Positions 35,758 through 44,880 are shown, counted from the first letter of the stretch. The stretch: DNA of 64,000 bases from Desulfosudis oleivorans (GCA_020723325.1 DYJD01000001.1:248001-312000), one strand, 5' to 3'. The notes: a model not told the origin generated them from the letters alone. Numbers and translations are program-made.

Positions 35758-36747
35758 ATGATGATCGCAGGCATTGGAGCCCCATATTTATGGGCGGGTT
35801 TTATTGTGTTCGTCCTGCTCATGCTGGCCTTGGATATGGGCCTCTTTCACAAAAAAGCCCATGTGGTTCAGTTCCGGGAAGCCTTGATGTGGTCCACTTG
35901 CTGGATCAGCCTGGCCCTTTTATTCGGGCTGGGGGTTTTTCACTGGATGGGTTCCGAACGGGGGCTTGAGTTCCTCACCGCCTATTTTGTCGAGGAAGCT
36001 CTGTCCGTGGACAACCTCTTTGTGTTCCTGGTGATTTTCTCCTATTTCCAGGTGCCCCGGGAATTGGAGCACCGGGTGCTTTTTTGGGGCATCATCGGCG
36101 CTTTGGTCATGCGGGCGATTTTCATTCTGATCGGCGGCGCCCTGCTGAAGCATTTTCACTGGACCATTTATCTGTTCGGCGGCCTGTTGCTGTGTACAGG
36201 CATCAAACTGCTGCTGGAGCGCGGCGCGGCCCCCCATCCTGAAAACAATCCCCTGGTGCGCTTCATTGCACGCCGGCTGCCGGTGACCACCTCCTATCAC
36301 GGGAACAAATTCGTCATTACCAGCAACGGTCGCCGGATGTTCACTCCGCTTTTCATGGCTCTTGTAACCATTGAAATCTCGGATGTGATCTTTGCGGTGG
36401 ATTCCATCCCGGCGGTGCTTGCAGTGAGCCGCGAACCATTCATTGTTTTCACTTCCAATATCTTTGCCATCCTTGGTTTGCGTTCCCTTTATTTTGTTCT
36501 GGCCGGCATCATGCACCGGTTCCAATACCTGAAACTGGGCCTGTCCGCTGTGCTGATCTTCATTGGAGGAAAAATGCTTTTATCCAATATTATAATTGTT
36601 CCAGTGGGAATTTCCCTTTGTGTTGTGGCCTCTTTGATCGGTTTATCCATAGCCGCCTCCATTCTGGTCGGAAAACCAAGCACTGCAACGGTTCCGGCAG
36701 ACAGCAAAGCCGTAAGCAAGGGAAATAGAAGCGGTAGGAACTTATAA
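35758..36747 (+). CDS. TerC/Alx-family membrane protein
   Basis: A 329-residue integral membrane protein. The signature acidic and metal-site segments are present: VFVLLMLALDMGLFHKK, YFVEEALSVDNLFVFLVIF and TIEISDVIFAVDSIPAVLAVS. TerC/Alx proteins export Mn2+, which protects against metal overload and helps load exported metalloenzymes. With MntP at 37832-38413 this gives two putative Mn exporters within 3 kb. Confidence 0.9.
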   Translation: MMIAGIGAPYLWAGFIVFVLLMLALDMGLFHKKAHVVQFREALMWSTCWISLALLFGLGVFHWMGSERGLEFLTAYFVEEALSVDNLFVFLVIFSYFQVPRELEHRVLFWGIIGALVMRAIFILIGGALLKHFHWTIYLFGGLLLCTGIKLLLERGAAPHPENNPLVRFIARRLPVTTSYHGNKFVITSNGRRMFTPLFMALVTIEISDVIFAVDSIPAVLAVSREPFIVFTSNIFAILGLRSLYFVLAGIMHRFQYLKLGLSAVLIFIGGKMLLSNIIIVPVGISLCVVASLIGLSIAASILVGKPSTATVPADSKAVSKGNRSGRNL

Positions 36748-36772
36748 TTAACTATAGACTCCAAATAAATGC

Positions 36773-36895
36773 AATGCCGATTCGTATTCAAACTGCATCC
36801 GTGTCGGAGGGGCCGTCACCCCCAACCGACTAGCGGTATTTCGCGCCGCCTCCTCCTTGCCCTCCACGGGTGCAGTTTGAATGTGAATCGGCATT
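36773..36895. repeat. 123-bp inverted-repeat element between terC-like and htpX
   Basis: Arms of 31 bases (36773-36803 and 36865-36895; three mismatches) starting AATGCCGATTC and ending GAATCGGCATT. The ~61-base centre holds a smaller GGGG...CCCC hairpin and a GC-rich stretch. It could be a non-autonomous mobile element or a structured leader of htpX, since the right arm ends 14 bases before the htpX start. Confidence 0.65.
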
Positions 36896-36908
36896 AAGGA
36901 GGAATAAA

Positions 36909-37781
36909 ATGAAAAGAATTATTTTGTTCTTAATAACCAATATTGCAGTAATGCTTGTGCTGTCGATCAGTGCCCGCATTCTTGGTGTTGACCGATTCCT
37001 TACCCAGAATGGCTTAAATATGGGGATGCTTCTTGTTTTTGCGGCCCTGATTGGTTTTGGCGGCTCTTTCATTTCTCTATTGATGTCCAAAACCATGGCC
37101 AAGTGGGGTACCGGTGCCCAGGTTATCGAAAAGCCCGCCAATCAGGAGGAATTCTGGCTTATGAACACGGTTTCCAACCTTGCCTCAAAAGCCGGACTGC
37201 CAATCCCGGAAGTTGCCATTTATGAAGGCGCCCCCAACGCTTTTGCTACCGGCCCCAGTAAATCCAATTCCCTGGTAGCCGTATCGACCGGACTGCTGCA
37301 AACCATGAACCGACGAGAAGTTGAAGCTGTGTTGGCACACGAGGTGGCACATATTGCCAATGGGGATATGGTAACTTTGACGCTGATCCAAGGTGTGGTC
37401 AATACTTTTGTTATTTTCATTTCCCGTGCGGCTGCGTATGTAGTGGATGGATTTTTGCGAAACGATGAAGAATCAAGTGGCCCAGGCATCGGTTATATGA
37501 TTTTCAGTATTATTTTTGAAATACTCTTCGGCGTTTTAGCAAGCATGGTGGTAATGTTTTTCTCACGGCAGCGGGAATATCGAGCGGATTCCGGCGCAGC
37601 GCAATTATTGGGAAACCGACAACCCATGATAGATGCCTTGGGAGTACTTGGAAATCTGCAAACCGGGAATTTGCCGAAAGATATGGCGGCGAGCGGAATA
37701 GCGGGCGGTCGCATGATTGCACTGTTCAGCAGCCATCCACCGATTGAGGCACGAATTGCGGCTTTACAATCTGTAAATTGA
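36909..37781 (+). CDS. htpX: Membrane zinc metalloprotease HtpX
   Basis: A 290-residue inner-membrane protease of the M48 family, start ATG 36909 with AAGGAGG upstream. Two N-terminal membrane helices ([36 protein letters not shown]), the zinc motif [10 protein letters not shown], two further helices and the third zinc ligand in [12 protein letters not shown] identify HtpX, which degrades damaged membrane proteins. Confidence 0.95.
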   Translation: MKRIILFLITNIAVMLVLSISARILGVDRFLTQNGLNMGMLLVFAALIGFGGSFISLLMSKTMAKWGTGAQVIEKPANQEEFWLMNTVSNLASKAGLPIPEVAIYEGAPNAFATGPSKSNSLVAVSTGLLQTMNRREVEAVLAHEVAHIANGDMVTLTLIQGVVNTFVIFISRAAAYVVDGFLRNDEESSGPGIGYMIFSIIFEILFGVLASMVVMFFSRQREYRADSGAAQLLGNRQPMIDALGVLGNLQTGNLPKDMAASGIAGGRMIALFSSHPPIEARIAALQSVN

Positions 37782-37831
37782 GCAATGCAACTTAAAATGC
37801 AGTTGGTTGCAATGATAGAAAGTGTGGGCTA

Positions 37832-38413
37832 ATGCCTATTATCAAAATCACCGCCATTGCGATTGCATTGGCCATGGATGCTTTTGCCGTCTCCATCGCC
37901 ACGGGCGCGGCGCTCAAAACAATCAGTTTTCGCCAGAATTTCCGACTGGCCTGGCACTTCGCCCTTTTTCAGGCCATAATGCCCATCCTCGGCTGGAGTG
38001 CCGGAGTATCGGTTCTTAAATGGGTTGAAAAGTTCGACCATTGGATTGCGTTCGGGCTTCTGATCTTTGTGGCCCAGGGCATGCTGCGCTCCTCTTTTAA
38101 TAAGGAAAGGCAGGAAAATAGCCCAAGCGACCCCACGCGCGGGATGACCCTGGTGATTTTATCCATCGCCACCAGCATCGACGCCCTTGCCGTGGGATTC
38201 AGCCTATCCATGTTGAATATTTCCATCTGGATTCCCGCGTTCATCATCGGTGTCGTTGCCGGCGGCTTCACCACTGCCGGGCTTCACATCGGCAGAAAAA
38301 TGGGATCGATCGACTATCTGAGCCGGTACGCGGAAGCCGGCGGCGGCGCTGTGCTGATTGGAATCGGGCTTAAGATATTGCACGAGCATGGCGTGTTTTC
38401 CTTTTTTCTTTGA
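37832..38413 (+). CDS. mntP: Manganese efflux pump MntP
   Basis: A 193-residue, six-TM protein. The two symmetric Asp motifs AMDAFAVSIATG and SIDALAVGFS, each in a membrane helix, are diagnostic of MntP (YebN). It exports Mn2+. No mntS or yybP-ykoY-type riboswitch is evident in the 50-base leader. Confidence 0.9.
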   Translation: MPIIKITAIAIALAMDAFAVSIATGAALKTISFRQNFRLAWHFALFQAIMPILGWSAGVSVLKWVEKFDHWIAFGLLIFVAQGMLRSSFNKERQENSPSDPTRGMTLVILSIATSIDALAVGFSLSMLNISIWIPAFIIGVVAGGFTTAGLHIGRKMGSIDYLSRYAEAGGGAVLIGIGLKILHEHGVFSFFL

Positions 38414-38442
38414 CTTGCGCGATTTGTGTACAGGGAATAAAA

Positions 38443-39393
38443 ATGGAAAACCATAAACCGAATAACATCAACCGGAATATTATCCGCATCGATACCGTAT
38501 TCAGGAGCAAGGGAACCCAATGCGCCGCATGGCTTTATCTGCCGGAAGGGATCCGCAGGCCGCCAGTAGTCATTCTCGCTCATGGGTTCGGCGGTGAACG
38601 AACCTTCCGTCTTCCCGCGTATGCTGAACATTTTACGACAAATGGAATGGCATGTTTCGTTTTTGATTACCGTACCTTTGGCGACAGTGATGGTGAACCG
38701 CGAAATTACATCAATCCAGCCCGGCATCTTGAGGACTGGCAGGCGGCTATCAATTATATCCGCTGCCTTGATTCAGTTGATGGAACTCGTATCGCCTTGT
38801 GGGGAACCTCTTTCAGTGGTGGACACGTGATCGTAACGGCTGCTAGGACGCAGGGGATTTCAGCCATTGTCGCCCAGATTCCCTTTGTTGACGGTCGATC
38901 GTCCTCACGGAGCTTAAGATATAAGATTCAAGCGGTCTACCACGGATTGTGGGATCTTCTATCTTCCATTATTTTAAAACATAGGCATTATGTACCGATG
39001 GTATCCGATCCTGATACTTTTGCCATGCTGAATACATCGGATGCCCTTGAGGGCGCTAAAAAGCTCCTGCCGCCAGGAATGGCGCCGGGCAGGAGGAAAT
39101 GTCCGGCCGTGATCGGTCTCATTTCATCCTTTTATCGGCCAATAAAAGTTGCGCATAATGTCAAATGCCCCAGTCTCATTATATATGCGGAAAAAGACAC
39201 CTTGATATCTCAAGATGTAATCAAGAAGACCGCACAAGGGATGAAACAGGTAACGCTTATCGGGTTGCCCATTAAGCATTTCGATATTTACGAAGGTGAG
39301 GCATTTGATAAAGTGGTAGCTTTGGAAGCCGATTTTTTAAAAAAATATCTTGCTGTCAATCCAGCCGAAATTAAGGCAAATGAAATAGTATAG
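38443..39393 (+). CDS. Alpha/beta hydrolase
   Basis: A 316-residue hydrolase from the ATG at 38443. VVILAHGFGGERTFRLPAYAEHF carries the oxyanion region, the nucleophile elbow is LWGTSFSGGHV, the acid is likely in IIYAEKDTLIS and the His in LPIKHFDIYEG. Similar proteins act on small esters or peptides; the substrate is unknown. It begins 30 bases after mntP. Confidence 0.85.
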   Translation: MENHKPNNINRNIIRIDTVFRSKGTQCAAWLYLPEGIRRPPVVILAHGFGGERTFRLPAYAEHFTTNGMACFVFDYRTFGDSDGEPRNYINPARHLEDWQAAINYIRCLDSVDGTRIALWGTSFSGGHVIVTAARTQGISAIVAQIPFVDGRSSSRSLRYKIQAVYHGLWDLLSSIILKHRHYVPMVSDPDTFAMLNTSDALEGAKKLLPPGMAPGRRKCPAVIGLISSFYRPIKVAHNVKCPSLIIYAEKDTLISQDVIKKTAQGMKQVTLIGLPIKHFDIYEGEAFDKVVALEADFLKKYLAVNPAEIKANEIV

Positions 39394-39498
39394 CATAGTA
39401 AAGGTATTGTAACTGCAATTTAAAATTGGCGACACGAGAATCGATAGCAACCTTGTTCAATGAAACGAAATGGATTGCCCAGAGGGATCTTTTTTTTA

Positions 39499-39529
39499 TT
39501 GACATTTATGCCACGCTGTGGCATATGTA
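39499..39529 (+). promoter_or_regulatory. MerR-type promoter: 19-bp spacer filled by a palindrome
   Basis: TTGACA (39499-39504) and TATGTA (39524-39529) are 19 bases apart, too long for free sigma70 activity. The spacer holds the perfect palindrome TATGCCACGCTGTGGCATA (39507-39525; 8-base arms, 3-base centre). Over-long spacers with a central dyad are the hallmark of MerR-family activated promoters, which often respond to metals. No merR gene lies in the window. Confidence 0.55.
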
Positions 39530-39555
39530 CTACCCGTAAAGCAGGGTAATGGATA

Positions 39556-40029
39556 ATGAAGCATTTTTGTAACCGATACATCCAAATCATCAGAGTGTTC
39601 CTTACTGTCTGGATGGTAATTGTCTTTGTCTGCGGCAGCAGGTATGCTCAGGAATGCTGTTGCGACAAAAAGATGGGTGCACATCCTTCTTCAATATGCC
39701 GCCAGCCCGAACAATCTATTGAGGCCGCCGGTTGTCAGGAGGCCCCGTTCAAATTTTCCGGCAAGAAATCGAACAGGCTCGTTTGCAATGAAAAAATGCC
39801 AGGAGTCCTTGGTGAAAATGAGGTTTGCTGCCAGGCGAAGGGTTTGGAGACGAGTCCCCATTCCCATTTTTTATTCCAACAAACCTCGCAAAACAGCTAT
39901 CTGCTGATAAGCAATCTGCATACCGATACTCATGAAAACCACAGACAATCCCCCACTGTTTTAAACAGCCCTTTGTCGCAACTCCCGTCCGTCCCGATCT
40001 ATCTACTGGTCCAAGCTTTTATCTGTTGA
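39556..40029 (+). CDS. Cys-rich exported hypothetical protein
   Basis: A 157-residue protein. A signal/anchor segment (IIRVFLTVWMVIVFVCG) is followed by clusters of Cys: QECCCDKKMG, SSICRQPE, AAGCQEAP, RLVCNEK, NEVCCQAKG, plus an HSHF. The composition suggests metal binding outside the cytoplasm. It is the first gene after a MerR-style promoter and precedes an OB-fold lipoprotein and an ABC exporter. No family is recognised. Confidence 0.6.
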   Translation: MKHFCNRYIQIIRVFLTVWMVIVFVCGSRYAQECCCDKKMGAHPSSICRQPEQSIEAAGCQEAPFKFSGKKSNRLVCNEKMPGVLGENEVCCQAKGLETSPHSHFLFQQTSQNSYLLISNLHTDTHENHRQSPTVLNSPLSQLPSVPIYLLVQAFIC

Positions 40030-40137
40030 ATCGTTCGTTTTTAAACTCCCATATCTTCTATATTTGAAATAGTAATCAGGTGGATACCCAAAAGGGTTCC
40101 CCATGTCTAGAATTTTACAATCAGAAGGAAGCCATTC

Positions 40138-40500
40138 ATGAAATCTTTTATTTTTCTGTTGACCGTTTTTTGTCTGACAACAACCGCCGCCTGCTCCGGT
40201 GAAAAATACGGTGCCGGCATTGATTCGAACGCCCCCAAGGTTTCGGTGAAAGATGTGCATCTAAACAAAAACTTGAAGGATCAATTGATCAATCTGGAAG
40301 GCACCATTATCAGCCAGTGTCAATCCCCTGATAAATGCTGGTTCTTCATGGAGGATCAAACCGGACGGATTTTTGTCAATTTAAAGCCAGCCCAATTCAC
40401 CATTCCCGGTGGTATGGGTAAAAAAGTCCAAGTGACCGGCAAGATTCAGCCCATGAACAACGAATTTCAAATCATGGCCCAGGGGGTAAAGATATTCTAA
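40138..40500 (+). CDS. OB-fold lipoprotein
   Basis: A 120-residue protein with a lipobox-like signal (LTTTAACS). The mature domain reads as an OB fold (LINLEGTIISQCQSPDKCWFFMEDQTGRIFVNL, GKKVQVTGKIQPMNNEFQIMAQGVKIF), with a Cys pair that could form a disulphide or bind metal. Its stop overlaps the start of the ABC permease (TAATG), so it is probably an accessory part of that exporter. Confidence 0.7.
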   Translation: MKSFIFLLTVFCLTTTAACSGEKYGAGIDSNAPKVSVKDVHLNKNLKDQLINLEGTIISQCQSPDKCWFFMEDQTGRIFVNLKPAQFTIPGGMGKKVQVTGKIQPMNNEFQIMAQGVKIF

Positions 40501-41657
40501 TGGAATTCATCAAACTAGCTTTTCATAATCTGTTGCGGCACAAGCTGCGAAGCATGCTGACCCTGGTGGGAATCGCCGCTGCGGTGACGGCGCTGTTTTC
40601 CATCATTTCTTTTAACCGCGGTTTTGAAAGGGGCCTGGCTGAGGAGATCGAAAAGACCGGGCTGCACTTCATGGTCGTGCCGGCCGGTTGCCCCCATGAG
40701 GTCGCCTCACTGGTGCTGCACGGCGCAGTCACCCCCAAATACATCCAGGCGGGCGTCATGGAGGAAATGCAGGGGATTGCCGGCCTGGAGCTGATTTCCC
40801 CCATGCTGATCACCCAGCTTCCCAATCCGGCCAGGGACCGGCTGGATATGGTATACGGTCTTGAAATGGCCCACATCACCGCCATCAAGACAACCTGGAC
40901 CATCAACGGCGCTGTTCCCGCCGGCTCGGACGGGATTCTGCTGGGCGCGGAAGTGGCGGCCCATGACAACCTCAACCCCGGCGATCAGATCCGGTACGGC
41001 GATCGTCTCTTCACGGTTACCGGCATTATCCGGAAGACCGGCAGCCAGGACGATGCTTTTGTGTACATGCCTATTCAGGCTCTTCAGGAAATCCTGTCGG
41101 AACCCGGCCGGCTCACCGCCGTGGGTGTGAAAGTAGCTCAGCCGGAACAGTTGGAAGAGATTACCGCGGATCTTACCGGCCGAGTGCCCGGCATCCAGAT
41201 CGTGACCATGAACGATGTGTTGCGCAGCCTCGGGACCCTGGCCAATTCAGCCAAGGTCCTGAGCCTTTCCATTGCCGCCATTGCCATGTTGATCGGCGCG
41301 GTGGGCGTGATGAATTCCATTTTAATGGCCATTTTTGAGAGAACCCAGGAGATCGGCATGATGCGGGCTATCGGCGCGAACCGGCAGGACATATTCCGGA
41401 TCATCATCAAGGAAACCGTCATTCTGACAGTTGCCGGCGGGATGACCGGAATTCTTTTTTCCCTGATCGGGGCCGGGGCCATTGAAGGTTTTGTAAGAGG
41501 GATCATGCCCTATGTGCCGTCCGGCAGGCTGATCCGTTTCGAGCCTTGGCTGGCGGCAAGCTGTATATTGTTTTCCGTGATCCTCGGAATGGCGGCCGGT
41601 GTTTATCCTTCCTACAAGGCATCCAAAATAAACCCCATTGAGGCGATCCGCGGATGA
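40500..41657 (+). CDS. MacB/FtsX-type ABC transporter permease
   Basis: A 385-residue permease: an N-terminal helix (FHNLLRHKLRSMLTLVGIAAAVTALFSII), a ~220-residue periplasmic MacB-core domain and three C-terminal helices (SIAAIAMLIGAVGVMNSILMAIFERTQEIGMMRAIGA ...). Type VII ABC systems of this kind extract or push substrates from the membrane or periplasm and do not move them across the inner membrane. Overlaps its ATPase by ATGA. Confidence 0.9.
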   Translation: MEFIKLAFHNLLRHKLRSMLTLVGIAAAVTALFSIISFNRGFERGLAEEIEKTGLHFMVVPAGCPHEVASLVLHGAVTPKYIQAGVMEEMQGIAGLELISPMLITQLPNPARDRLDMVYGLEMAHITAIKTTWTINGAVPAGSDGILLGAEVAAHDNLNPGDQIRYGDRLFTVTGIIRKTGSQDDAFVYMPIQALQEILSEPGRLTAVGVKVAQPEQLEEITADLTGRVPGIQIVTMNDVLRSLGTLANSAKVLSLSIAAIAMLIGAVGVMNSILMAIFERTQEIGMMRAIGANRQDIFRIIIKETVILTVAGGMTGILFSLIGAGAIEGFVRGIMPYVPSGRLIRFEPWLAASCILFSVILGMAAGVYPSYKASKINPIEAIRG

Positions 41658-42307
41658 TAGAACTTACGAATATAACCAAAAACTATGTCAGAGGCGCGGA
41701 GCAGGTTCAGGCTTTGCGCGGGATCGATTTGAACATTGCCGGCGGGGAATTCATTGCCATTGTCGGCTGTTCCGGTTCTGGTAAGACCACCTTGCTGCAC
41801 ATCCTGGGTTGCCTGGACAAACCCACCAGCGGCAATATGCGCATTGACGGCGCGGATGTGGCCAAGCTGCCGGAAGCCAAACTTGTGAGGATTCGCCGGG
41901 AAAGAATCGGATTCGTGTTTCAGCAGTTTTATCTCATTCCGGGATTGACGGTTTTTGAGAACATTGCGTTGCCCCTGGTTTTCAACCGCAAACCAAAAGA
42001 CCGGGACAGAGTCATGGCGCTCATCGAGCTGGTGGGCCTGGCCCACCGGGTGAAGCACAGCCCCAGCCAGTTGAGCGGCGGTGAAATGCAGCGGGTGGCC
42101 ATTGCCAGGGCCATGGTGAACAATCCGCAAGTGATCGTTGCTGACGAACCCACCGGCAACCTGGATACTGCTACCAGCGAGAAAATTTTCGCGCTGCTGC
42201 AAGCGCTGCACGGCACTGGCTTGACCATAGTGATGGTAACCCATAATCCGGATCTGGCCGGACGGGTCGGGCGGGTCCTGGAAATGAAGGACGGCCGGAT
42301 CATGTGA
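41654..42307 (+). CDS. LolD/MacB-type ABC transporter ATP-binding protein
   Basis: A 217-residue ATPase with Walker A GCSGSGKTT, Q-loop VFQQFYLIPGLTVFEN, signature LSGGEMQRVAIARAM, Walker B VIVADEPTGNLD and H-loop MVTHNPDL. It powers the FtsX-type permease at 40500-41657. Confidence 0.95.
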   Translation: MIELTNITKNYVRGAEQVQALRGIDLNIAGGEFIAIVGCSGSGKTTLLHILGCLDKPTSGNMRIDGADVAKLPEAKLVRIRRERIGFVFQQFYLIPGLTVFENIALPLVFNRKPKDRDRVMALIELVGLAHRVKHSPSQLSGGEMQRVAIARAMVNNPQVIVADEPTGNLDTATSEKIFALLQALHGTGLTIVMVTHNPDLAGRVGRVLEMKDGRIM

Positions 42308-42323
42308 TCCGGCCAAGGAGTTC

Positions 42324-42360
42324 ACACTGAAGCCCGGTTTTTGGATTCCGGGTGCAGTGT
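42324..42360. terminator. Probable bidirectional terminator hairpin
   Basis: CACTGaaGCCCGG ... CCGGGtGCAGTG folds into an imperfect stem between the convergent ABC ATPase and antiporter genes; a short T-rich stretch follows on the plus strand. Confidence 0.45.
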
Positions 42361-42374
42361 TCTTCCCACTATTT

Positions 42375-44060
42375 CTATTTGCTGTTGCCGTAGCTCTTCA
42401 CAACGGCCAGAAACTCGGTCATGCCTTTGGCAGCCAGGGCCGCCATGCGAAAATCCCGGCGGCGGAAGGTGCGGGCAATATCAGCCAGTATTTCCACCTG
42501 GGCGCCGTTGTCCTTGCTGGGGGTCAGGATCAAGAAGATGAACTGGGCCGGTCGGCCGTCCGGGGCTTGGAAATCAATCCCGTCCCGGGAAATACCCAGG
42601 ACCACCACAGGCTGGGAGATACCCGGCAGACGCGCATGGGGGGCCGCCACTTCATTGCCGATACCGGTGGGAACCAGTTGCTCCCGCTTGCGAACCGCCT
42701 CTGCGATTTCACGGCTGGTCAACCCGTCCACTGTTCCGACCGCTTCGGCCAGCTCCGCGATGGCCCCAAGGGCATCAACGGCTTGCAACCGGACAATACT
42801 TTGGTCCGGCAGGAAGTCGTAAAAGCGGCGCGGCTTTTTCAGCCGTAAAATGCGCTGCATCATGGGGCCGCTCATGAGGGAGGTGGCAATGGCCATGATG
42901 ACCAGGGCCACGAACAGGCTTTCACTTATGATGCCGAACCTCAGCGCCAGCAGACCGAGAATGATTTCCATGGCCCCCCGGGCATTCATGCCGAAACCGA
43001 TGGCCCAGGCTTCCCGTGGGGGCATGCCGCCCATTTGTCCGCCCAGGCTGCAGCCCAGGATTTTGCCCAGACAGGCGATGACCATTACCAGCAACGTCAT
43101 CTGCAGATCAAAATGGACCGCGAAATTGAGTTTGAGACCAATGGAGGCAAAAAAAATCGGCGCAAAAAAATTGGAAACGAACTGGTCAATTAGGGCACGG
43201 ATGCGCTCGCGGAAATGGGGGGTATCGCCCATGGCCACGCCGATCATAAAGGCGCCGAAAATGGCATGCACGCCGATCCATTCGGTGAAGGCCGCGCCCA
43301 GCAAGGTCATGGATAGTGTAAACCCCAACTGGCCGCCAGGCCAGCCGGTATGGGCTTGAATCCAGGGCAGGATGCGATGAATCAGTTTGCGGATCAAGGT
43401 CAGGGTCAGCAGAGTGAAGCCGATGGTCAAAAGGATGGTCCACATGAGGGACAGATGCCGGTTTTCCTGGCCCATCATTCCCAGAATAACCGCAAAGGTG
43501 ATCCAGCCGATGAGATCATTGAAAATGGCGGCAGCGGTAATCATCATGCCCAGGTCGCTGCGATAGAGGTCCAGATCCATCAGGATCCGGGCGATAACCG
43601 GCAGGGCCGAGATGGACAAGGCCGTGGCGATAAAAATGGAAAAAAGCAACGGGTCGGCGTGGGCTCCGCGGCCCAGCAGATCAGGAAAAAACCAGGCCAC
43701 GCTAAAACCGATGATGGACGGAAAGAAAATCCCGGAAATCCCCATGGTCGCCACGGCCTTGCCTTGACGCCAGGTAATGGAAATATCCGCTTCCAATCCC
43801 GCCACCAGCAGAAACAGAACAACGGACAGGGTGATGATGCCTTCAAAGACCAGGGCGCCGGTGCCGCTGGGTGAAAATAGGGTTTTGCCGATTTCCGGGG
43901 CCATCAGGCCCAGCAGGGTGGGACCCAGCACAATGCCGGCCAGGATTTCACCAAAGACCGCGGTTAAATGAAAATGCTGGGCGATTTCACCGAACAAGCG
44001 GGCCACAGCCAGCAAGACCCCCAGGGCCGTGAGCAGCAGGACAATGTCATTGGATGTCAT
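42375..44060 (-). CDS. CPA2-family cation:proton antiporter fused to a PTS EIIA domain
   Basis: A 561-residue protein. Residues ~1-400 are a KefB/NapA-like antiporter with about twelve helices (LFSIFIATALSISALPVIARIL, FNDLIGWITFAVIL). From ~420 a fructose/mannitol-type EIIA domain follows (AIAELAEAVGTVDGLTSREIAEAVRKREQL, phospho-His in APHARLPGI). The EIIA part could couple ion exchange to the phosphorylation state of a PTS. Convergent with the ABC operon and divergent from the GntR gene. Confidence 0.9.
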   Translation of the reverse strand: MTSNDIVLLLTALGVLLAVARLFGEIAQHFHLTAVFGEILAGIVLGPTLLGLMAPEIGKTLFSPSGTGALVFEGIITLSVVLFLLVAGLEADISITWRQGKAVATMGISGIFFPSIIGFSVAWFFPDLLGRGAHADPLLFSIFIATALSISALPVIARILMDLDLYRSDLGMMITAAAIFNDLIGWITFAVILGMMGQENRHLSLMWTILLTIGFTLLTLTLIRKLIHRILPWIQAHTGWPGGQLGFTLSMTLLGAAFTEWIGVHAIFGAFMIGVAMGDTPHFRERIRALIDQFVSNFFAPIFFASIGLKLNFAVHFDLQMTLLVMVIACLGKILGCSLGGQMGGMPPREAWAIGFGMNARGAMEIILGLLALRFGIISESLFVALVIMAIATSLMSGPMMQRILRLKKPRRFYDFLPDQSIVRLQAVDALGAIAELAEAVGTVDGLTSREIAEAVRKREQLVPTGIGNEVAAPHARLPGISQPVVVLGISRDGIDFQAPDGRPAQFIFLILTPSKDNGAQVEILADIARTFRRRDFRMAALAAKGMTEFLAVVKSYGNSK

Positions 44061-44133
44061 TTATTCTCCCTTTTGCAATTCCCCCGGCAAGGTTAAGGGG
44101 ATTTTTGATGGATACTAGTGCGGAAAAAATCAG

Positions 44134-44177
44134 TTGACAAGTAAAAGATGAATTGCATATTGTCGACAATCGACAAT
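44134..44177 (+). promoter_or_regulatory. Promoter and operator of the GntR gene
   Basis: TTGACA (44134-44139) and CATATT (44156-44161) form a promoter. The perfect palindrome ATTGTCGACAAT (44159-44170), followed by a half-site CGACAAT (44171-44177), overlaps the -10 and start point. This is typical of FCD-type GntR autoregulation. Confidence 0.65.
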
Positions 44178-44205
44178 CACCATATTTCAATCAACGGAAA
44201 ACACC

Positions 44206-44880
44206 ATGGCTTTTATCGCACCTGACAATCTGCCTGAACTGCTGATGCGCGATATCAGCGAGAAGATCATCCGCAATGCACTGAAGCCCGGCGAGCGCAT
44301 TCTGGAGGCCAAGATCGCCGAGGAAATGGGCGTCAGCCGCAGTCCGGTGCGGGAGGCCCTGCGGATTCTGGAAAAAAACCGTCTGGTGGAGCTCGTGCCC
44401 CGCAAAGGCGCCCGGGTCACCGCCATTACCGCCCAGCATATTGAATGGTTTTACGATATCTACGAAGCCTTGTACGGCCTGGTGGCCAGAAAAGCGGCGG
44501 AATATGCCGATGACGATGATTTACGACAGATGGCCGTTGCTTTGGACCGAATCGAGCAGGCTGCGGAAAAGGGCGATGTCCATGAATATTACAACGGCAT
44601 TTTTGAATTCGCCGGAGTGGGTATGCGCGCGGCCCGCAACCCCTTGCTGGAACAAACCCTCAAAGAGCTGTGGCCCAGCAACCGGCGTATTCAATACGCC
44701 TCCCTGCAGTTCCGCAAGGACGATCTGAAACAAAATGTGCGCTTTTTCCAGGCCATGGCCAAATACGCTGCAGAAGGCAACGGCCCCATGGCGGAAAAAG
44801 AGATCCGGAAATATGCGCAGAATGAAAAGGCGTTTGCCTTGAGAATCGCCAATGGAAAAAAGATGGGGAAAAGTGACTAA
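44206..44880 (+). CDS. GntR-family regulator (FadR/FCD subfamily)
   Basis: A 224-residue regulator. The N-terminal winged HTH is IIRNALKPGERILEAKIAEEMGVSRSPVREALRILEKNRLVELVPRKGARV, and an all-helical FCD domain (IYEALYGLVARKAAEYA, FQAMAKYAAEGN) follows for binding a small carboxylate-type effector. It is divergent from the antiporter gene and immediately precedes the long dehydratase-like cluster on the same strand, so it is the best candidate for its regulator. The stop codon lies in an AGTGACTAAAGT repeat. Confidence 0.9.
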   Translation: MAFIAPDNLPELLMRDISEKIIRNALKPGERILEAKIAEEMGVSRSPVREALRILEKNRLVELVPRKGARVTAITAQHIEWFYDIYEALYGLVARKAAEYADDDDLRQMAVALDRIEQAAEKGDVHEYYNGIFEFAGVGMRAARNPLLEQTLKELWPSNRRIQYASLQFRKDDLKQNVRFFQAMAKYAAEGNGPMAEKEIRKYAQNEKAFALRIANGKKMGKSD

